Source: CAVQUE01 sp046290435 (GTDB lineage Bacteria > Actinomycetota > Acidimicrobiia > Acidimicrobiales > UBA8592). From it: DNA of 64,000 bases. Shown here piece after piece: positions 31,151 to 39,401 of this stretch; position 1 is the first letter of the stretch; each line of letters starts with the position of its first letter. Under the pieces are notes generated by a model. The model ran no database searches, had not been told where the DNA came from, and worked only from the letters and a program-made list of their open reading frames with translations. The position numbers and the translations under genes are program-made. The DNA lies in assembly GCA_046290435.1 (NCBI GenBank), contig JBKAGO010000033.1:186001-250000 (forward strand), given 5' to 3'.

Positions 31151-32704
31151 TCAGAACGGCACCATGTCTGCGTAGAGCCAGGCGTCGAAGAACTCGGTGA
31201 GGTCCCGGCCGCTGACCTCTTCGGCTGTGGCGATGAAGTCGGCGGTCGAGGCGTTGGCGCCGGCGTGGCGTTCGACGTGGCGGCGCAGGATGGCGAAGAA
31301 GTCGTCGTCGCCCACCTGGCGGCGCAGCTCGTGCAGCGTGAGCGCGCCCCGGAAGTACACCGACGTGTCGAACAGGTCCTCGCCGCCGGGATCGCCCGGG
31401 GGAAGCGACAGCCGGGTTCCGAGGGATCGGATGGCGGCGATGTCGCGGTCGATGTCATAGCCGGGTTGGCTGGCCTCGCGCCACAGGTACTGGGCGTAGG
31501 TGGCGAAGCCCTCGTTGAGCCAGATGTCGTCCCATTCGGCGACGCTGACGTGGTTGCCGAACCACTGGTGGGCCAGCTCGTGGGCGCTGATGGCGTCGAG
31601 GTCGCGCCCGGGGGCGAACCAGTCGGTCCCGAAGATCGACAGGGTCTGCAGCTCGAGCGCAACGCCCAGGGGCTCGTCGATGATCAAGATGCCGTAGGCC
31701 TCGAACGGGTACGGCCCGAACATCTCGGTGAAGGCCTCGATCATCGCGGGCAGGGTGGCGAAGCGGTCGAGCTCGTCGACGAGGTCGCGGTCGACGGCGT
31801 GGCGGATGATCACGTCGCCGACGGGGGGCGCCTCGACGAGCTCCAGGTCGCCGATGGCCAGCGCCGTCAGGTACGGGGCCTGGGGGTCGCGGGTCTCGTA
31901 GACCCAGGTGGTGGTGCCGTCGGCGTTGTCGATGGTGTCCGACAGCAGTCCGTTGGCCGCAACGGCGAGATCGTCGTCGGCGGTGATCTCGAAACGGAAC
32001 CGGGCCTTGTCGGCGGGATGATCGTTGACGGGGTGCCACACCAGGTTGCCGGCGGGTTGGGACAGCGTGAACGCAACCCCGCCGTGGCGATACCAGCCGC
32101 CGAAGTCGAGGCTGGTGTAGGTCGGGGCCCGCCCGGGGATGCCGGTGTGGTCGATCTCGGCCACGAAACGGTCGCCGGCGGCCAGCGTGGCGCCGGGGGT
32201 GATGGTGAGCTCGGTGTCGGCACGGTCGACCGCAGCGGCGGCGCCGTCGACGCGAGCGGCGGAGACGGTCTCGCCGGCGAAGTCGAGGTTGAACGACGCA
32301 AGGGTCACGGTGGCGGTGGCCTCGACGGTGGTGGTGCCGCCGAGTTGGCCGGTGTCGTCGTCCCAGACGAGGTTCACGACGTAGCGCTCGACGTCGTAGC
32401 CGCTGTTGCCGAGCAGCGGATAGTAGGGGTCGCCCAGCCCGGGTGCGCCCGCGACCGCGTCGCCCGCGTCGGCGGGATCGTTGCCCGGGTCGGTCTCGGT
32501 CGCAGAACCCGACTCGGACTCCTGTGCGCCGGGTGCGGCCGCGCCGGCGCCGGGCTCGGCCGTCGCGGTCGCGGGAGGGCCGGCGTCGAACATGTCGGGG
32601 CTGTCGTCGGCGCATGCCGCGGCGACGAGTGCCAGGGCCGCCAGCACGGCGGCGAGCACCGACGCAGGCCGCCGCTGCCGGTGTCGTTGGGTCGGCGTCG
32701 TCAC
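31151..32704 (-). CDS. M1-family metallopeptidase, lipoprotein
   Basis: This is a zinc aminopeptidase-like enzyme of 517 residues outside the cytoplasmic membrane. A basic N-terminus, hydrophobic segment and lipobox (LALVAAAC, Cys near 31) mark a lipoprotein. An Ala/Gly/Glu-rich linker runs to about residue 80. The N-terminal beta domain and thermolysin-like domain follow. The zinc site is HELAHQWFGNH with NEGFATYAQY providing the third ligand. The GAMEN-like loop reads ALELQTLS. The start GTG overlaps the lipid kinase stop by 4 nt. Confidence 0.9.
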   Translation of the reverse strand: MTTPTQRHRQRRPASVLAAVLAALALVAAACADDSPDMFDAGPPATATAEPGAGAAAPGAQESESGSATETDPGNDPADAGDAVAGAPGLGDPYYPLLGNSGYDVERYVVNLVWDDDTGQLGGTTTVEATATVTLASFNLDFAGETVSAARVDGAAAAVDRADTELTITPGATLAAGDRFVAEIDHTGIPGRAPTYTSLDFGGWYRHGGVAFTLSQPAGNLVWHPVNDHPADKARFRFEITADDDLAVAANGLLSDTIDNADGTTTWVYETRDPQAPYLTALAIGDLELVEAPPVGDVIIRHAVDRDLVDELDRFATLPAMIEAFTEMFGPYPFEAYGILIIDEPLGVALELQTLSIFGTDWFAPGRDLDAISAHELAHQWFGNHVSVAEWDDIWLNEGFATYAQYLWREASQPGYDIDRDIAAIRSLGTRLSLPPGDPGGEDLFDTSVYFRGALTLHELRRQVGDDDFFAILRRHVERHAGANASTADFIATAEEVSGRDLTEFFDAWLYADMVPF

Positions 32705-33657
32705 CGGTGCTCGCCGTCGGGGCCGGACGACAGGATGGAGGTGTCCGGTACGACGAGGCGCAGGATCTCGGGCTCGTGACGGAAGTGCAGGCTGGTGACC
32801 TCGCCCAGGTAGTCGCCGTCGACCTGATAGGGGAACGGGCGGTGCCCGTCGACCCAGAACTCGGCGAGGTCGGTGCGGTAGTCGACGCTGCGGCTCGATC
32901 GCAGGGCGTCGCCGCCGCGGAGCGCCGACGCCGCCAGGCGGCCGATCCGGGCCAGGCGCAGGCTGCGGATCGTGATCATCACCAGGCCCCGGTCGAGGGT
33001 GGCCTCGGGCGCCAGGTCCAGCGGCCGGCTGCCCAGGTACGTATAGGGGTTGGTGTTGAGCGCGATGGCGAAGCGACCGTCGCCGACGATGTCGCCGTCG
33101 CCGAAGCGCACCGACAGTGCCGGGTTGCGCTTGTCGTAGTGGCGCAACCAGGTGTCGATCGCGGCGAACACGAACAGGGGATGGCTGGCGTAGCGCTTGA
33201 GCTGGCCGCGCTTTTCGACCTCGGCCACGACGGCTGCGTCGAAACCGAGCCCGGCGTGGAACAGGAAGTACCGGCCGTTGACCGACCCCAGACCGACCGG
33301 GTGGATGGCGGCGCGGTCGATGGCGTCGAGGAGCACGCCGGTGGCCTCGACGGCGTCGTCGGGCAGGCCGAGGGTACGGGCGAAGACGTTGGTCGAACCG
33401 CCCGGCAGCGCCGCCAGCGCGGTGTCGGTGCCGGCAAGGCCGTTGGCCGCCTCGTTGAGGGTGCCGTCGCCGCCCAACACGACGACGAGGTCCATGTTCT
33501 TCATGGCCGCGTCCTGCGACAGCCGGGCGGCGTGGCCCCGGCGGCTGGTCTCGGCGACGGTGACGTCGTGGTCGGCCGACAGCGCCTTCTGGATGACGAC
33601 GTGGGTGCGCGGGGTGACCGAGGAGGCCGACGGGTTGACCACCATCAGGATCTTCAC
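32701..33657 (-). CDS. Diacylglycerol kinase-family lipid kinase
   Basis: This cytoplasmic or membrane-associated lipid kinase has 318 residues. It starts VKILMVVNPSAS (GTG at 33657) and carries the catalytic loop VVLGGDGTLNEAANGL (about 63-78), followed by ALPGGSTNVFARTLGLP. The C-terminal half has the DAGK beta-sandwich (FHAGLGFDAAVV, YQVDGDYLGE). Substrates may be diacylglycerol, sphingoid bases or other lipids. A much longer frame upstream of 33657 is a high-GC shadow of etfBA. It is cotranscribed with the M1 peptidase (GTGA overlap). Confidence 0.9.
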   Translation of the reverse strand: MKILMVVNPSASSVTPRTHVVIQKALSADHDVTVAETSRRGHAARLSQDAAMKNMDLVVVLGGDGTLNEAANGLAGTDTALAALPGGSTNVFARTLGLPDDAVEATGVLLDAIDRAAIHPVGLGSVNGRYFLFHAGLGFDAAVVAEVEKRGQLKRYASHPLFVFAAIDTWLRHYDKRNPALSVRFGDGDIVGDGRFAIALNTNPYTYLGSRPLDLAPEATLDRGLVMITIRSLRLARIGRLAASALRGGDALRSSRSVDYRTDLAEFWVDGHRPFPYQVDGDYLGEVTSLHFRHEPEILRLVVPDTSILSSGPDGEHR

Positions 33658-33897
33658 CGCACCATGGTGCCCGCTGCGGGGCCGCGACGGCGACCGCCCC
33701 CGCTGCAGGGGGTCACGAACACCCTCGCAGGGATGCCCGGGCGTCGATACGGGCCCGCGCCCCGGCCCCGAGTACAGTGCAGGAGCCTCTGGTGTCGCCG
33801 CGCACACGGTGCGCTCACGGCCGTCGCCGAAGGTCCGCACTCGTCGCCTCGAGCCACGAGGCGAAAACCCCCTGGCCGCAACGAGAGAATGAGAGCC

Positions 33898-34671
33898 ATG
33901 AAGGTAGCTGTCTGCGTGAAACAGATCCCGGATCCGGCGGATCCCGGTGCCATCGATCCCGAGACCAAGACGCTCAAGCGTGACGTCAAGCTGATCCTCG
34001 ACGAATCCGACTCCTACGGCGTCGAGATGGCGTTGCAGCTCGTCGGCGGCGACGGCGAGGTCGTACTCGTGTCCATGGCTCCCAACGGCGAGGTCAACGG
34101 CCTGCGCACCGCGCTGGCCATGGGCGCCGATCGCGCCATCCTCGTCAGCGACGACGCCCTGGCCGGTTCCGATGCCCTCGGCACCGCCAAGGTGCTGGCC
34201 GCGGCCATCGCCCGAGCCGAGCCCGACCTGGTCATCGCGGCCACCGAGTCCAGCGACGGCTACACCGGCACGGTGCCCGAGCAGATCGCCGAGGTCATGG
34301 GCCTGCCGTCGGTCACCTTCGCCAAAGAGGTCGCCATCGCCGACGGCACCGTCAGCGTCAAGCGCCAGACCGAGGCCGGCTACGACGAGGTCACGTGCCC
34401 GCTGCCGTGCCTGGTGTCGGTCACCGCCGGTGTGGTCGAGCCCCGCTACCCCTCCTTCAAGGGGATCATGGCGGCCAAGAGCAAGCCCGTCGACCAGGTC
34501 GGCATCGCCGACCTCGGCATCGACGCATCCGCGGTCGGCTGGGCCGGCGGCGGTCAGGAGATCATCGAGATCGCGCCCGCACCGGCGCGTGAGGCCGGCG
34601 AGGTCATCGAGGACGACGGTGAGAGCTTCGGCCGCATCGTCGCATTCCTCGAAGAGCTCAAGGTCATCTGA
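33898..34671 (+). CDS. etfB: Electron transfer flavoprotein beta subunit
   Basis: This is the small ETF subunit, which binds AMP and receives electrons from acyl-CoA dehydrogenases. The 257-residue protein starts KVAVCVKQIPDPADPG and has the family motifs DPETKTLKRD, ESDGYTGTVPEQIAE and VSVTAGVVEPRYPSFKGIMA. Its length fits. The nearest gene upstream is divergent (lipid kinase) across 240 nt. That gap holds TACAGT at about 33775, a possible -10 box, but no certain site. etfA starts 9 nt downstream with a GGAGG site. Confidence 0.95.
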   Translation: MKVAVCVKQIPDPADPGAIDPETKTLKRDVKLILDESDSYGVEMALQLVGGDGEVVLVSMAPNGEVNGLRTALAMGADRAILVSDDALAGSDALGTAKVLAAAIARAEPDLVIAATESSDGYTGTVPEQIAEVMGLPSVTFAKEVAIADGTVSVKRQTEAGYDEVTCPLPCLVSVTAGVVEPRYPSFKGIMAAKSKPVDQVGIADLGIDASAVGWAGGGQEIIEIAPAPAREAGEVIEDDGESFGRIVAFLEELKVI

Positions 34672-34680
34672 GGAGGCGAC

Positions 34681-35631
34681 ATGGGAACCATCTGGGTACA
34701 CGCAGAAGCGACCGACGGAAAGGTCGCCACCATCACGCTCGAGCTGTTGGCCAAGGCCCGCCAGCTCGGCGACGTCGAAGCGGTCTACGCCGGTGACGGC
34801 GACGCCGTCGCCGCCGAGCTCGGCGCCCACGGTGCCACCACCGTGCACGCCACCGGCGCGGTCGACGGTCTCGTCGGCCCGGCGCTGGCTGCAGCCATGG
34901 CGGCAGCCATCGACGCCGGTGCGGCACCGACCGCCATCTTGTTCGGCACCACCCAGGACGGCCGCGACACCGCGGCCCGCCTGTCGGTGAAGATCGATGC
35001 CGCGGTCATCACCAACGTCGTCGACCTGGTCGACGACGGCGGCCTGGTCGGCACCGAGCCCGTCTTCGGCGGCACCACCAACGTGCGCACCCGCTTCACC
35101 GGCGACAAGCCCGGCATCTTCCTGGTGCGGCCGAAGTCCTTCGCCGCCGAGGCGACCGGTGGGGGAGCAGCCGCGGTTGCCGCTCTCGCCGTGCCCGACC
35201 TCGGTGCCACCGGCGCGGCCAAGGTCGTCGATCGATTCGTCGAGGAGTCCACCGGTCCCAAGCTCGACGAGGCGGCCATCGTCGTCGCCGGCGGTCGTGG
35301 TCTCGGCGAGGCCGAGAAGTTCGACATGGTCGAGACCCTGGCCAAGCAGCTCGGCGGCGCCCCCGGTGCCTCCCGTGCGATCGTCGACGCCGGTTGGGTG
35401 CCCTACAGCTACCAGGTCGGCCAGACCGGCAAGGTGGTCAAGCCCGATGTCTACATCGCTGCGGGCATCTCCGGTGCCACCCAGCACATGGTGGGCATGA
35501 AGGGCTCCAAGACCATCATCGCCATCAACAAGGACCCCGAGGCCCCGATCTTCTCGATCGCCGACCTCGGCATCGTGGGCGACGTCCACAAGGTCCTGCC
35601 GCAGCTCCTGGCGGCCCTCGAAGGGCGGTAG
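34681..35631 (+). CDS. etfA: Electron transfer flavoprotein alpha subunit
   Basis: The FAD-binding ETF subunit has 316 residues. The FAD site is in the C-terminal domain: GAPGASRAIVDAGWVPYSYQ, VGQTGKVVKPDVYIAAGISG, ATQHMVGMKGSKTIIAINKD and IADLGIVGDV. The N-terminal domain (1-190) pairs with EtfB. With etfB it forms the acceptor for the acyl-CoA dehydrogenases in this window and elsewhere. A long hairpin follows the stop. Confidence 0.95.
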   Translation: MGTIWVHAEATDGKVATITLELLAKARQLGDVEAVYAGDGDAVAAELGAHGATTVHATGAVDGLVGPALAAAMAAAIDAGAAPTAILFGTTQDGRDTAARLSVKIDAAVITNVVDLVDDGGLVGTEPVFGGTTNVRTRFTGDKPGIFLVRPKSFAAEATGGGAAAVAALAVPDLGATGAAKVVDRFVEESTGPKLDEAAIVVAGGRGLGEAEKFDMVETLAKQLGGAPGASRAIVDAGWVPYSYQVGQTGKVVKPDVYIAAGISGATQHMVGMKGSKTIIAINKDPEAPIFSIADLGIVGDVHKVLPQLLAALEGR

Positions 35632-35662
35632 GGCGGTAGGGCGAGCGAAGCGAAGCCCGAGA

Positions 35663-35707
35663 ACTCTGTGACGGGTTCGTGCCGAAGGTGCGAACCCGTC
35701 ACAGAGT
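35663..35707 (+). terminator. Perfect 17-bp hairpin after etfA, candidate terminator
   Basis: Arms 35663-35679 and 35691-35707 are perfect inverted copies (ACTCTGTGACGGGTTCG) around an 11-nt loop. No T-tract follows, which is common in actinobacterial terminators. It overlaps the first copy of a 41-bp repeat, so it may instead be part of an intergenic repeat family. Confidence 0.5.
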
Positions 35708-35784
35708 CTCCGCCTGGAGGCTGTGCTCTCTGTGACTGCAGCCAGAGTCTCCGTCTGGAGGCTGTGCGGCTTGTGACTGCGGGC
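35703..35784. repeat. 41-bp imperfect direct repeat downstream of etfA
   Basis: AGAGTCTCCGCCTGGAGGCT at 35703 is repeated at 35744 with one change, followed in both copies by GTG and later GTGACTGC. Each unit contains a small CTCC/GGAG hairpin. Together with the preceding hairpin it fills the gap before the next gene. No protein is encoded. Confidence 0.7.
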
Positions 35785-35839
35785 CGACGGATCCGGTGGC
35801 TGGGGGCTTTCGCCCGTGCACGACCCGGGAACGCAGCCC

Positions 35840-35845
35840 TACACT
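35840..35845 (+). promoter_or_regulatory. Candidate -10 box of a leaderless transcript (Zn-ribbon protein)
   Basis: TACACT ends 7 nt before the GTG at 35853. It favours that GTG over the ATG two codons later and over the upstream ATG at 35796. No -35 box is clear. Confidence 0.45.
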
Positions 35846-35852
35846 CGGCCCG

Positions 35853-36104
35853 GTGGCGATGCTGTTGAATCTCGTTGCGCTCGGCCTGGTTCTCGGGCTG
35901 TCGTGGGTGGGCATGATGTGGCTGGCGAAGCGCGTGCATCGCCAGCAGGGGCGGTCGTCCTCGGACACCGAGTGGGCCATCACCCGCATCGAGGAGGGCG
36001 ATCCGTGCCCCGAATGCGACGGCGTCGGCGCCCGTCAGCGCTTGGGCCGGCTGGTCGTGTGTCCGTTGTGCGAAGGCACCGGGGTCGTTTCCACGTTGCA
36101 TTGA
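35853..36104 (+). CDS. Small membrane protein with DnaJ-type zinc-finger motifs
   Basis: The 83-residue protein starts with one TM segment (about 3-22, MLLNLVALGLVLGLSWVGMM). After a charged stretch come two CxxCxGxG units: CPECDGVG and CPLCEGTG, the DnaJ cysteine-rich type that binds one zinc. No function is assigned. Membrane anchoring of a lone DnaJ-type zinc finger could serve in protein binding, but that is a guess. Confidence 0.7.
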   Translation: MAMLLNLVALGLVLGLSWVGMMWLAKRVHRQQGRSSSDTEWAITRIEEGDPCPECDGVGARQRLGRLVVCPLCEGTGVVSTLH

Positions 36105-36184
36105 CGCACGACCGACTCGAACGGTCTTGCGTCGCACCGCTGCGCTGGGGGAACCTGGCCCGGTCGTCGTTCGTCAGAGGTCTC

Positions 36185-36838
36185 ATGACACGTCACCGCA
36201 CGGTTCTCGCAACACTCGCGATCGCCCTCGTGGCGCTGCTCGCCGCGTGCGGTGGCGACGAAGGGCCCGAGCTGGTCTCGGCCGCCGACGGTGGTCCCTC
36301 CGTCGAGGCATCGACCGAGCCTGCGGCCACGCCCGAACCGACCGCCGAGGCGCCCGCTGCGACACCGGAACCCACGTCCACGCCCGAGCCCCCGCCGGTC
36401 CCGGCGGTGGCCGAGCTCTCGGCCGCCGACTTCACCGAGGTCTACGGCTGCGGGTTCGGGTTCTGGGCCTCGAATGCCGACCAGACCGCCGGTCTCTTCG
36501 TCGAGTTCAACGATTTCGAGGCGGCGACGGCCGGGCAGGTCCCGCCGGTCGGCGCGGTGCCCAGCGTGATCTGGTCGGGTCGCGTCCACGTCGGGACCGA
36601 CCTGTTCGCCAACTGGTGCGACGACGCCATCGAGCCCGGCGAACCCGAATCGGTCGTGGCCGAGAGCTGGCAGATCGTCGACGCCGGGATCGCCATCGAA
36701 GGCACGCCTCCGGTCCAGGCGGTCGGTGCGCTCACCGCGACCCTCACCAGTGTCACGCTCGAATCGCCCGAAGGCGATCAGGTCGTGCTCGGCGATCTGA
36801 CCCTCGCCAACGACAGCTGGGGTGCACTCGCCGGCTGA
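36185..36838 (+). CDS. Lipoprotein of unknown function
   Basis: The 217-residue protein starts MTRHRTVLATLAIALVALLA followed by the lipobox Cys (LLAAC). A Pro/Thr/Glu-rich linker (PEPTAEAPAATPEPTSTPEP) at about 45-70 spans the cell wall. The C-terminal 140 residues form a compact domain with two Cys (YGCGFGFWASN, ANWCDDAIEPG) and conserved-looking Trp. I do not recognise the family. The frame is open upstream to 35816, but the signal peptide fixes the start. Confidence 0.75.
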   Translation: MTRHRTVLATLAIALVALLAACGGDEGPELVSAADGGPSVEASTEPAATPEPTAEAPAATPEPTSTPEPPPVPAVAELSAADFTEVYGCGFGFWASNADQTAGLFVEFNDFEAATAGQVPPVGAVPSVIWSGRVHVGTDLFANWCDDAIEPGEPESVVAESWQIVDAGIAIEGTPPVQAVGALTATLTSVTLESPEGDQVVLGDLTLANDSWGALAG

Positions 36839-36858
36839 GCGGGCATCAGTCGGATATG

Positions 36859-36889
36859 TCTGTATGCCTACAGATGTATGATCGTCTGT
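36859..36889 (+). promoter_or_regulatory. vapBC promoter and candidate VapB operator
   Basis: TCTGTA-TGCC-TACAGA (36859-36874) is a perfect 6-bp-arm palindrome. A third TCTGTA half-site is at 36885-36890. TATGAT at 36877-36882 sits 7 nt before the vapB ATG and fits a -10 box of a leaderless transcript. Binding of VapB or VapBC at these half-sites would cover the promoter (autoregulation, inferred from the family). Confidence 0.55.
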
Positions 36890-37141
36890 ATGCGAACGAC
36901 GATCAACCTTCCGGATGCGCTCGCCGAGGCGGCAAAGGCCCGCGCCGCAGCCGAGGGTCGCACGTTCACGAGCCTCGTCGAACAGGGCCTACGGGCGGTC
37001 CTGGCCGACAGCCCCGACGAGCCGACCGAACCGCTGCCGGCGTTCGGTTCACCCGACGGCGCGGTGCTGATCGACCTCGACGACGCCGACGCCGTGTGGG
37101 ATGTCCTCGACGAGCGTGACGATCCCGGCCGGCTGCGGTGA
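36890..37141 (+). CDS. vapB: VapB-type antitoxin
   Basis: This 83-residue DNA-binding antitoxin has a ribbon-helix-helix N-terminus: RTTINLPDALAEAAKARAAA (about 2-21) and then RTFTSLVEQGLRAVL. The acidic C-terminal tail (LIDLDDADAVWDVLDERDD) probably wraps the toxin. I chose the ATG at 36890 from the leaderless -10 box and the usual MRTT start; an upstream ATG at 36878 adds four residues. It overlaps the toxin gene by 4 nt (GTGA). Confidence 0.88.
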   Translation: MRTTINLPDALAEAAKARAAAEGRTFTSLVEQGLRAVLADSPDEPTEPLPAFGSPDGAVLIDLDDADAVWDVLDERDDPGRLR

Positions 37142-37575
37142 TCGTCCCCGACGTCAACGTTCTGGTCCACGCCTACCGACGGGAGATGGCGGACCATGCC
37201 GACTATGCGGACTGGTTGAACGGCGTCGTGGCGGGCAGCGAGGACCTCGGACTCGTCGAGCCGGTACTCACCGGCTTCATCCGGATCGTGACCCACCACC
37301 GCATCTTCGCCGAACCGGCGCCGTCCTCGGAGGCGATCGAGTTCTGCCAACGCCTGCGCGCCGGGCGACGCGCCCGCGCGCTGCCGGCGACCGGTGCCGT
37401 GTGGGCGACCCTCGGCGAATTCGTCGACGGCGATCGCAACGTGCACGGCAACCGGGTCCCCGACGCATGGATCGCATCGATGGCCATCGCCCACGGAGGC
37501 GCCGTTGCCACCCGCGATACGGGCTTCAGGCGGTTTGGCGGTCTGCGATCCTTCGACCCGGTCGCACCGGGCTGA
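37138..37575 (+). CDS. vapC: VapC-type PIN-domain toxin
   Basis: This is a PIN ribonuclease of 145 residues that probably cleaves tRNA or rRNA when free of VapB. The first catalytic Asp is in IVPDVNVLVHAYR (residue 5), Glu is in VEPVLTGFIRI (near 41), and the late acids lie in VPDAWIASMAIAHGG and TRDTGF. All expected acidic residues seem present, so the toxin should be active. The start is a GTG overlapping vapB. It converges with the gene at 37597. Confidence 0.9.
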   Translation: MIVPDVNVLVHAYRREMADHADYADWLNGVVAGSEDLGLVEPVLTGFIRIVTHHRIFAEPAPSSEAIEFCQRLRAGRRARALPATGAVWATLGEFVDGDRNVHGNRVPDAWIASMAIAHGGAVATRDTGFRRFGGLRSFDPVAPG

Positions 37576-37596
37576 GCCACCCCGGCCTCCGCCGCC

Positions 37597-38583
37597 TCAG
37601 GCGTCGCGGGCCGAGAGGATCCACGCCAGGCCGTCGGCGGGGTCCTCGACACAGAACTGCAGTGTCCAGCCCGTTTCGGGCTCCGATGCGTCCCACAGGA
37701 ACCACCGGAGCTCGTCGACGACCTCGCCCATCTCGTCGGGGTCGACCGGCCAGTCGTCGCTGAGCCCGGCCAGCGCCGTGACCAGCCACCAGACCTCGAA
37801 GCGGGCCGCAGCCATGCCCCGGCGGCGTCCGTGGGCGCCTCCCGAGCCGGCCGCCCAGGCGACGTGCGCCAGCGCCGTCGCCCCCGGCACCTCGACGACA
37901 CGGGGACGCGGCACGCCCAGGGCAGCGAGGGCGTTGCGATGATCTCCGGCCACCGCGAGGGCCTCGGAACGCCCGTTGGAACGTTCGATCCAGTGCGTCA
38001 CCACGGCGCGCAGCGCACTGACGCCATCGGGGTCGTCGATGGCATCGCCTGCGGGCACCACCGTCGTCACGGGTGCGCCGACGGGTCGGTCGGGCGCCGG
38101 GGCGGTCACCTCGTCGGTGGTGTAGGTGGCCAGCGGGTAGGAGGGCTCCCACGGCATCAGGCGCAGCGGCAGGTCGGTGTGGAATCCGGGCTCGAGGCCG
38201 TGGCCGGTCAGGTCCTCGCCGCGTACGACCCGCTCGAGGGCGAACTGCTCGCGTCCCGGCCCGGCCTCGAGGTACGGCGAGAGAGCGTCCCAGCTGTGGG
38301 TCGACGCAGCCACCTCGGTCAGCGGACCCCAGGCGAAGAGCCCGGCGTCGGGATCGAGGACCTGGGCACACCACTCACCGGGCGCATCGAGGGCCACCCG
38401 GTACTCGGCGTGGGTGGCGGCGGGCCACAGTTGGTGGCCGCGCTCGATGGCGGCGCGGCTCAGGCGCCGCAGCCGCAGGACCTCGTCCCAGTCGCCGCGG
38501 TCGCAGAGATCGTCGAGCAGGCGCAGGAGGCCGTCGAGGTCGCCTCGCTGCGTCAGGGCCTCGGTGAGGTCGCTGTCGGTCAC
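37597..38583 (-). CDS. Uncharacterised protein of the SCO1664/DUF3090 operon
   Basis: The 328-residue protein starts VTDSDLTEALTQRGDLDGLL (GTG at 38583). Its first 60 residues are helical with charged pairs. The centre is rich in Trp and aromatic residues (LFAWGPLTEV, LPLRLMPWEPSYPLATYTT). The end (VDELRWFLWDASEPETGWTL then QFCVEDPADGLAWILSARDA) looks like a compact domain. No TM or signal is seen. I do not recognise the family. It follows the SCO1664-type gene by 16 nt on the same strand, so it is probably in the operon. Confidence 0.75.
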   Translation of the reverse strand: MTDSDLTEALTQRGDLDGLLRLLDDLCDRGDWDEVLRLRRLSRAAIERGHQLWPAATHAEYRVALDAPGEWCAQVLDPDAGLFAWGPLTEVAASTHSWDALSPYLEAGPGREQFALERVVRGEDLTGHGLEPGFHTDLPLRLMPWEPSYPLATYTTDEVTAPAPDRPVGAPVTTVVPAGDAIDDPDGVSALRAVVTHWIERSNGRSEALAVAGDHRNALAALGVPRPRVVEVPGATALAHVAWAAGSGGAHGRRRGMAAARFEVWWLVTALAGLSDDWPVDPDEMGEVVDELRWFLWDASEPETGWTLQFCVEDPADGLAWILSARDA

Positions 38584-38599
38584 CACGGGGACCGGCGGG

Positions 38600-39361
38600 T
38601 CAGACCAGGGGCCACGGGTACCGGTGGCCGCTGTGATCGACCGGGAACACCCCGTCGCGCACGAGGCCACGCATCCGCTTCTTGAGTGCTTCGAGCTCGT
38701 GGGGGTCGAGGAGCTCGCACAGGTCGTCGGGAAGACCGGCCTCGAGGAGGGCCTGCATGTCGGCGACGATGTCGGCGGGGATGTCGTCGCCACCGAAGTC
38801 CCAGATGACCGTCCGCAACTTGAACTCGGCGTGGAACGTCAGGCCGTTGTCGATGCCCCAGATGCCGTCGAAGCGGTCGAGCAGCAGGTGCCCACCCTTG
38901 CGGTCGGTGCTGTTGGCGGCGATGTCGAACGCGGCGAAGCGCTGCAGTGTGTGATGGTGGCGCTGGTCTTCGAGCATGTGGAAGTAGTGCACGGAGAAGT
39001 CGCACGGCACGAACAGCTGCAACGAGCCCGGGCCCACCGGGCCGTCGCGCAACACCGTCGGCGGGATGATCTCCCAGCCGAGGGCCTTGGCGAGGCGGTA
39101 GGCCGCGACCTCGCGCTTGTAGAGACCCGACGGGAAATCCCACAGCGGCCGCTCGCCCTTGTGGGGCTTGTAGATGCCCTGCAACAGCTGATCGCCCAGG
39201 CACACATCGGCCAGGAACGTCATGTTGGAGCTCCACGGCATGCGGCCCAGCAGCTCGATGTCGCCGCCGCCGAGGACTTCCTCGGCCAGGGCGGCCGAGA
39301 CCGGGCCGCGATCGCGGAACGGGGTCTCGTCGTCGTCGGCGGGGTGATGGCTCGCCTTCAT
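38600..39361 (-). CDS. SCO1664-family protein (PI3/4-kinase-like fold)
   Basis: The 253-residue protein has no signal peptide. It reads LLGRMPWSSNMTFLADV, then YKPHKGERPLWDFPSGLYKR (about 63-82), in which the Lys after Tyr could bind nucleotide. The REVAAYRLAKALGWEIIPPT helix follows, then FDIAANSTDRKGGHLLLD (catalytic-like Asn/Asp) and IDNGLTFH (metal-like Asp). This resembles phosphatidylinositol 3/4-kinase-type domains found in the actinobacterial SCO1664 family. The activity is unknown. I start at the ATG at 39361; an upstream extension to 39490 is unlikely. Confidence 0.85.
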   Translation of the reverse strand: MKASHHPADDDETPFRDRGPVSAALAEEVLGGGDIELLGRMPWSSNMTFLADVCLGDQLLQGIYKPHKGERPLWDFPSGLYKREVAAYRLAKALGWEIIPPTVLRDGPVGPGSLQLFVPCDFSVHYFHMLEDQRHHHTLQRFAAFDIAANSTDRKGGHLLLDRFDGIWGIDNGLTFHAEFKLRTVIWDFGGDDIPADIVADMQALLEAGLPDDLCELLDPHELEALKKRMRGLVRDGVFPVDHSGHRYPWPLV

Positions 39362-39401
39362 GCAGATGGCCCCAGCAGTGTCGGTCGGTGGTGCGGGTGG
39401 A

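Noticed and set aside
32701..35589. A 962-codon minus-strand frame across etfBA
   Set aside because: The part above 33657 is antisense to etfB and etfA, which are clearly coding on the plus strand. Only the lipid kinase is real.
35699..35989. Minus-strand frame over the repeats after etfA
   Set aside because: It consists mainly of translated repeats and of the antisense of the zinc-ribbon gene.
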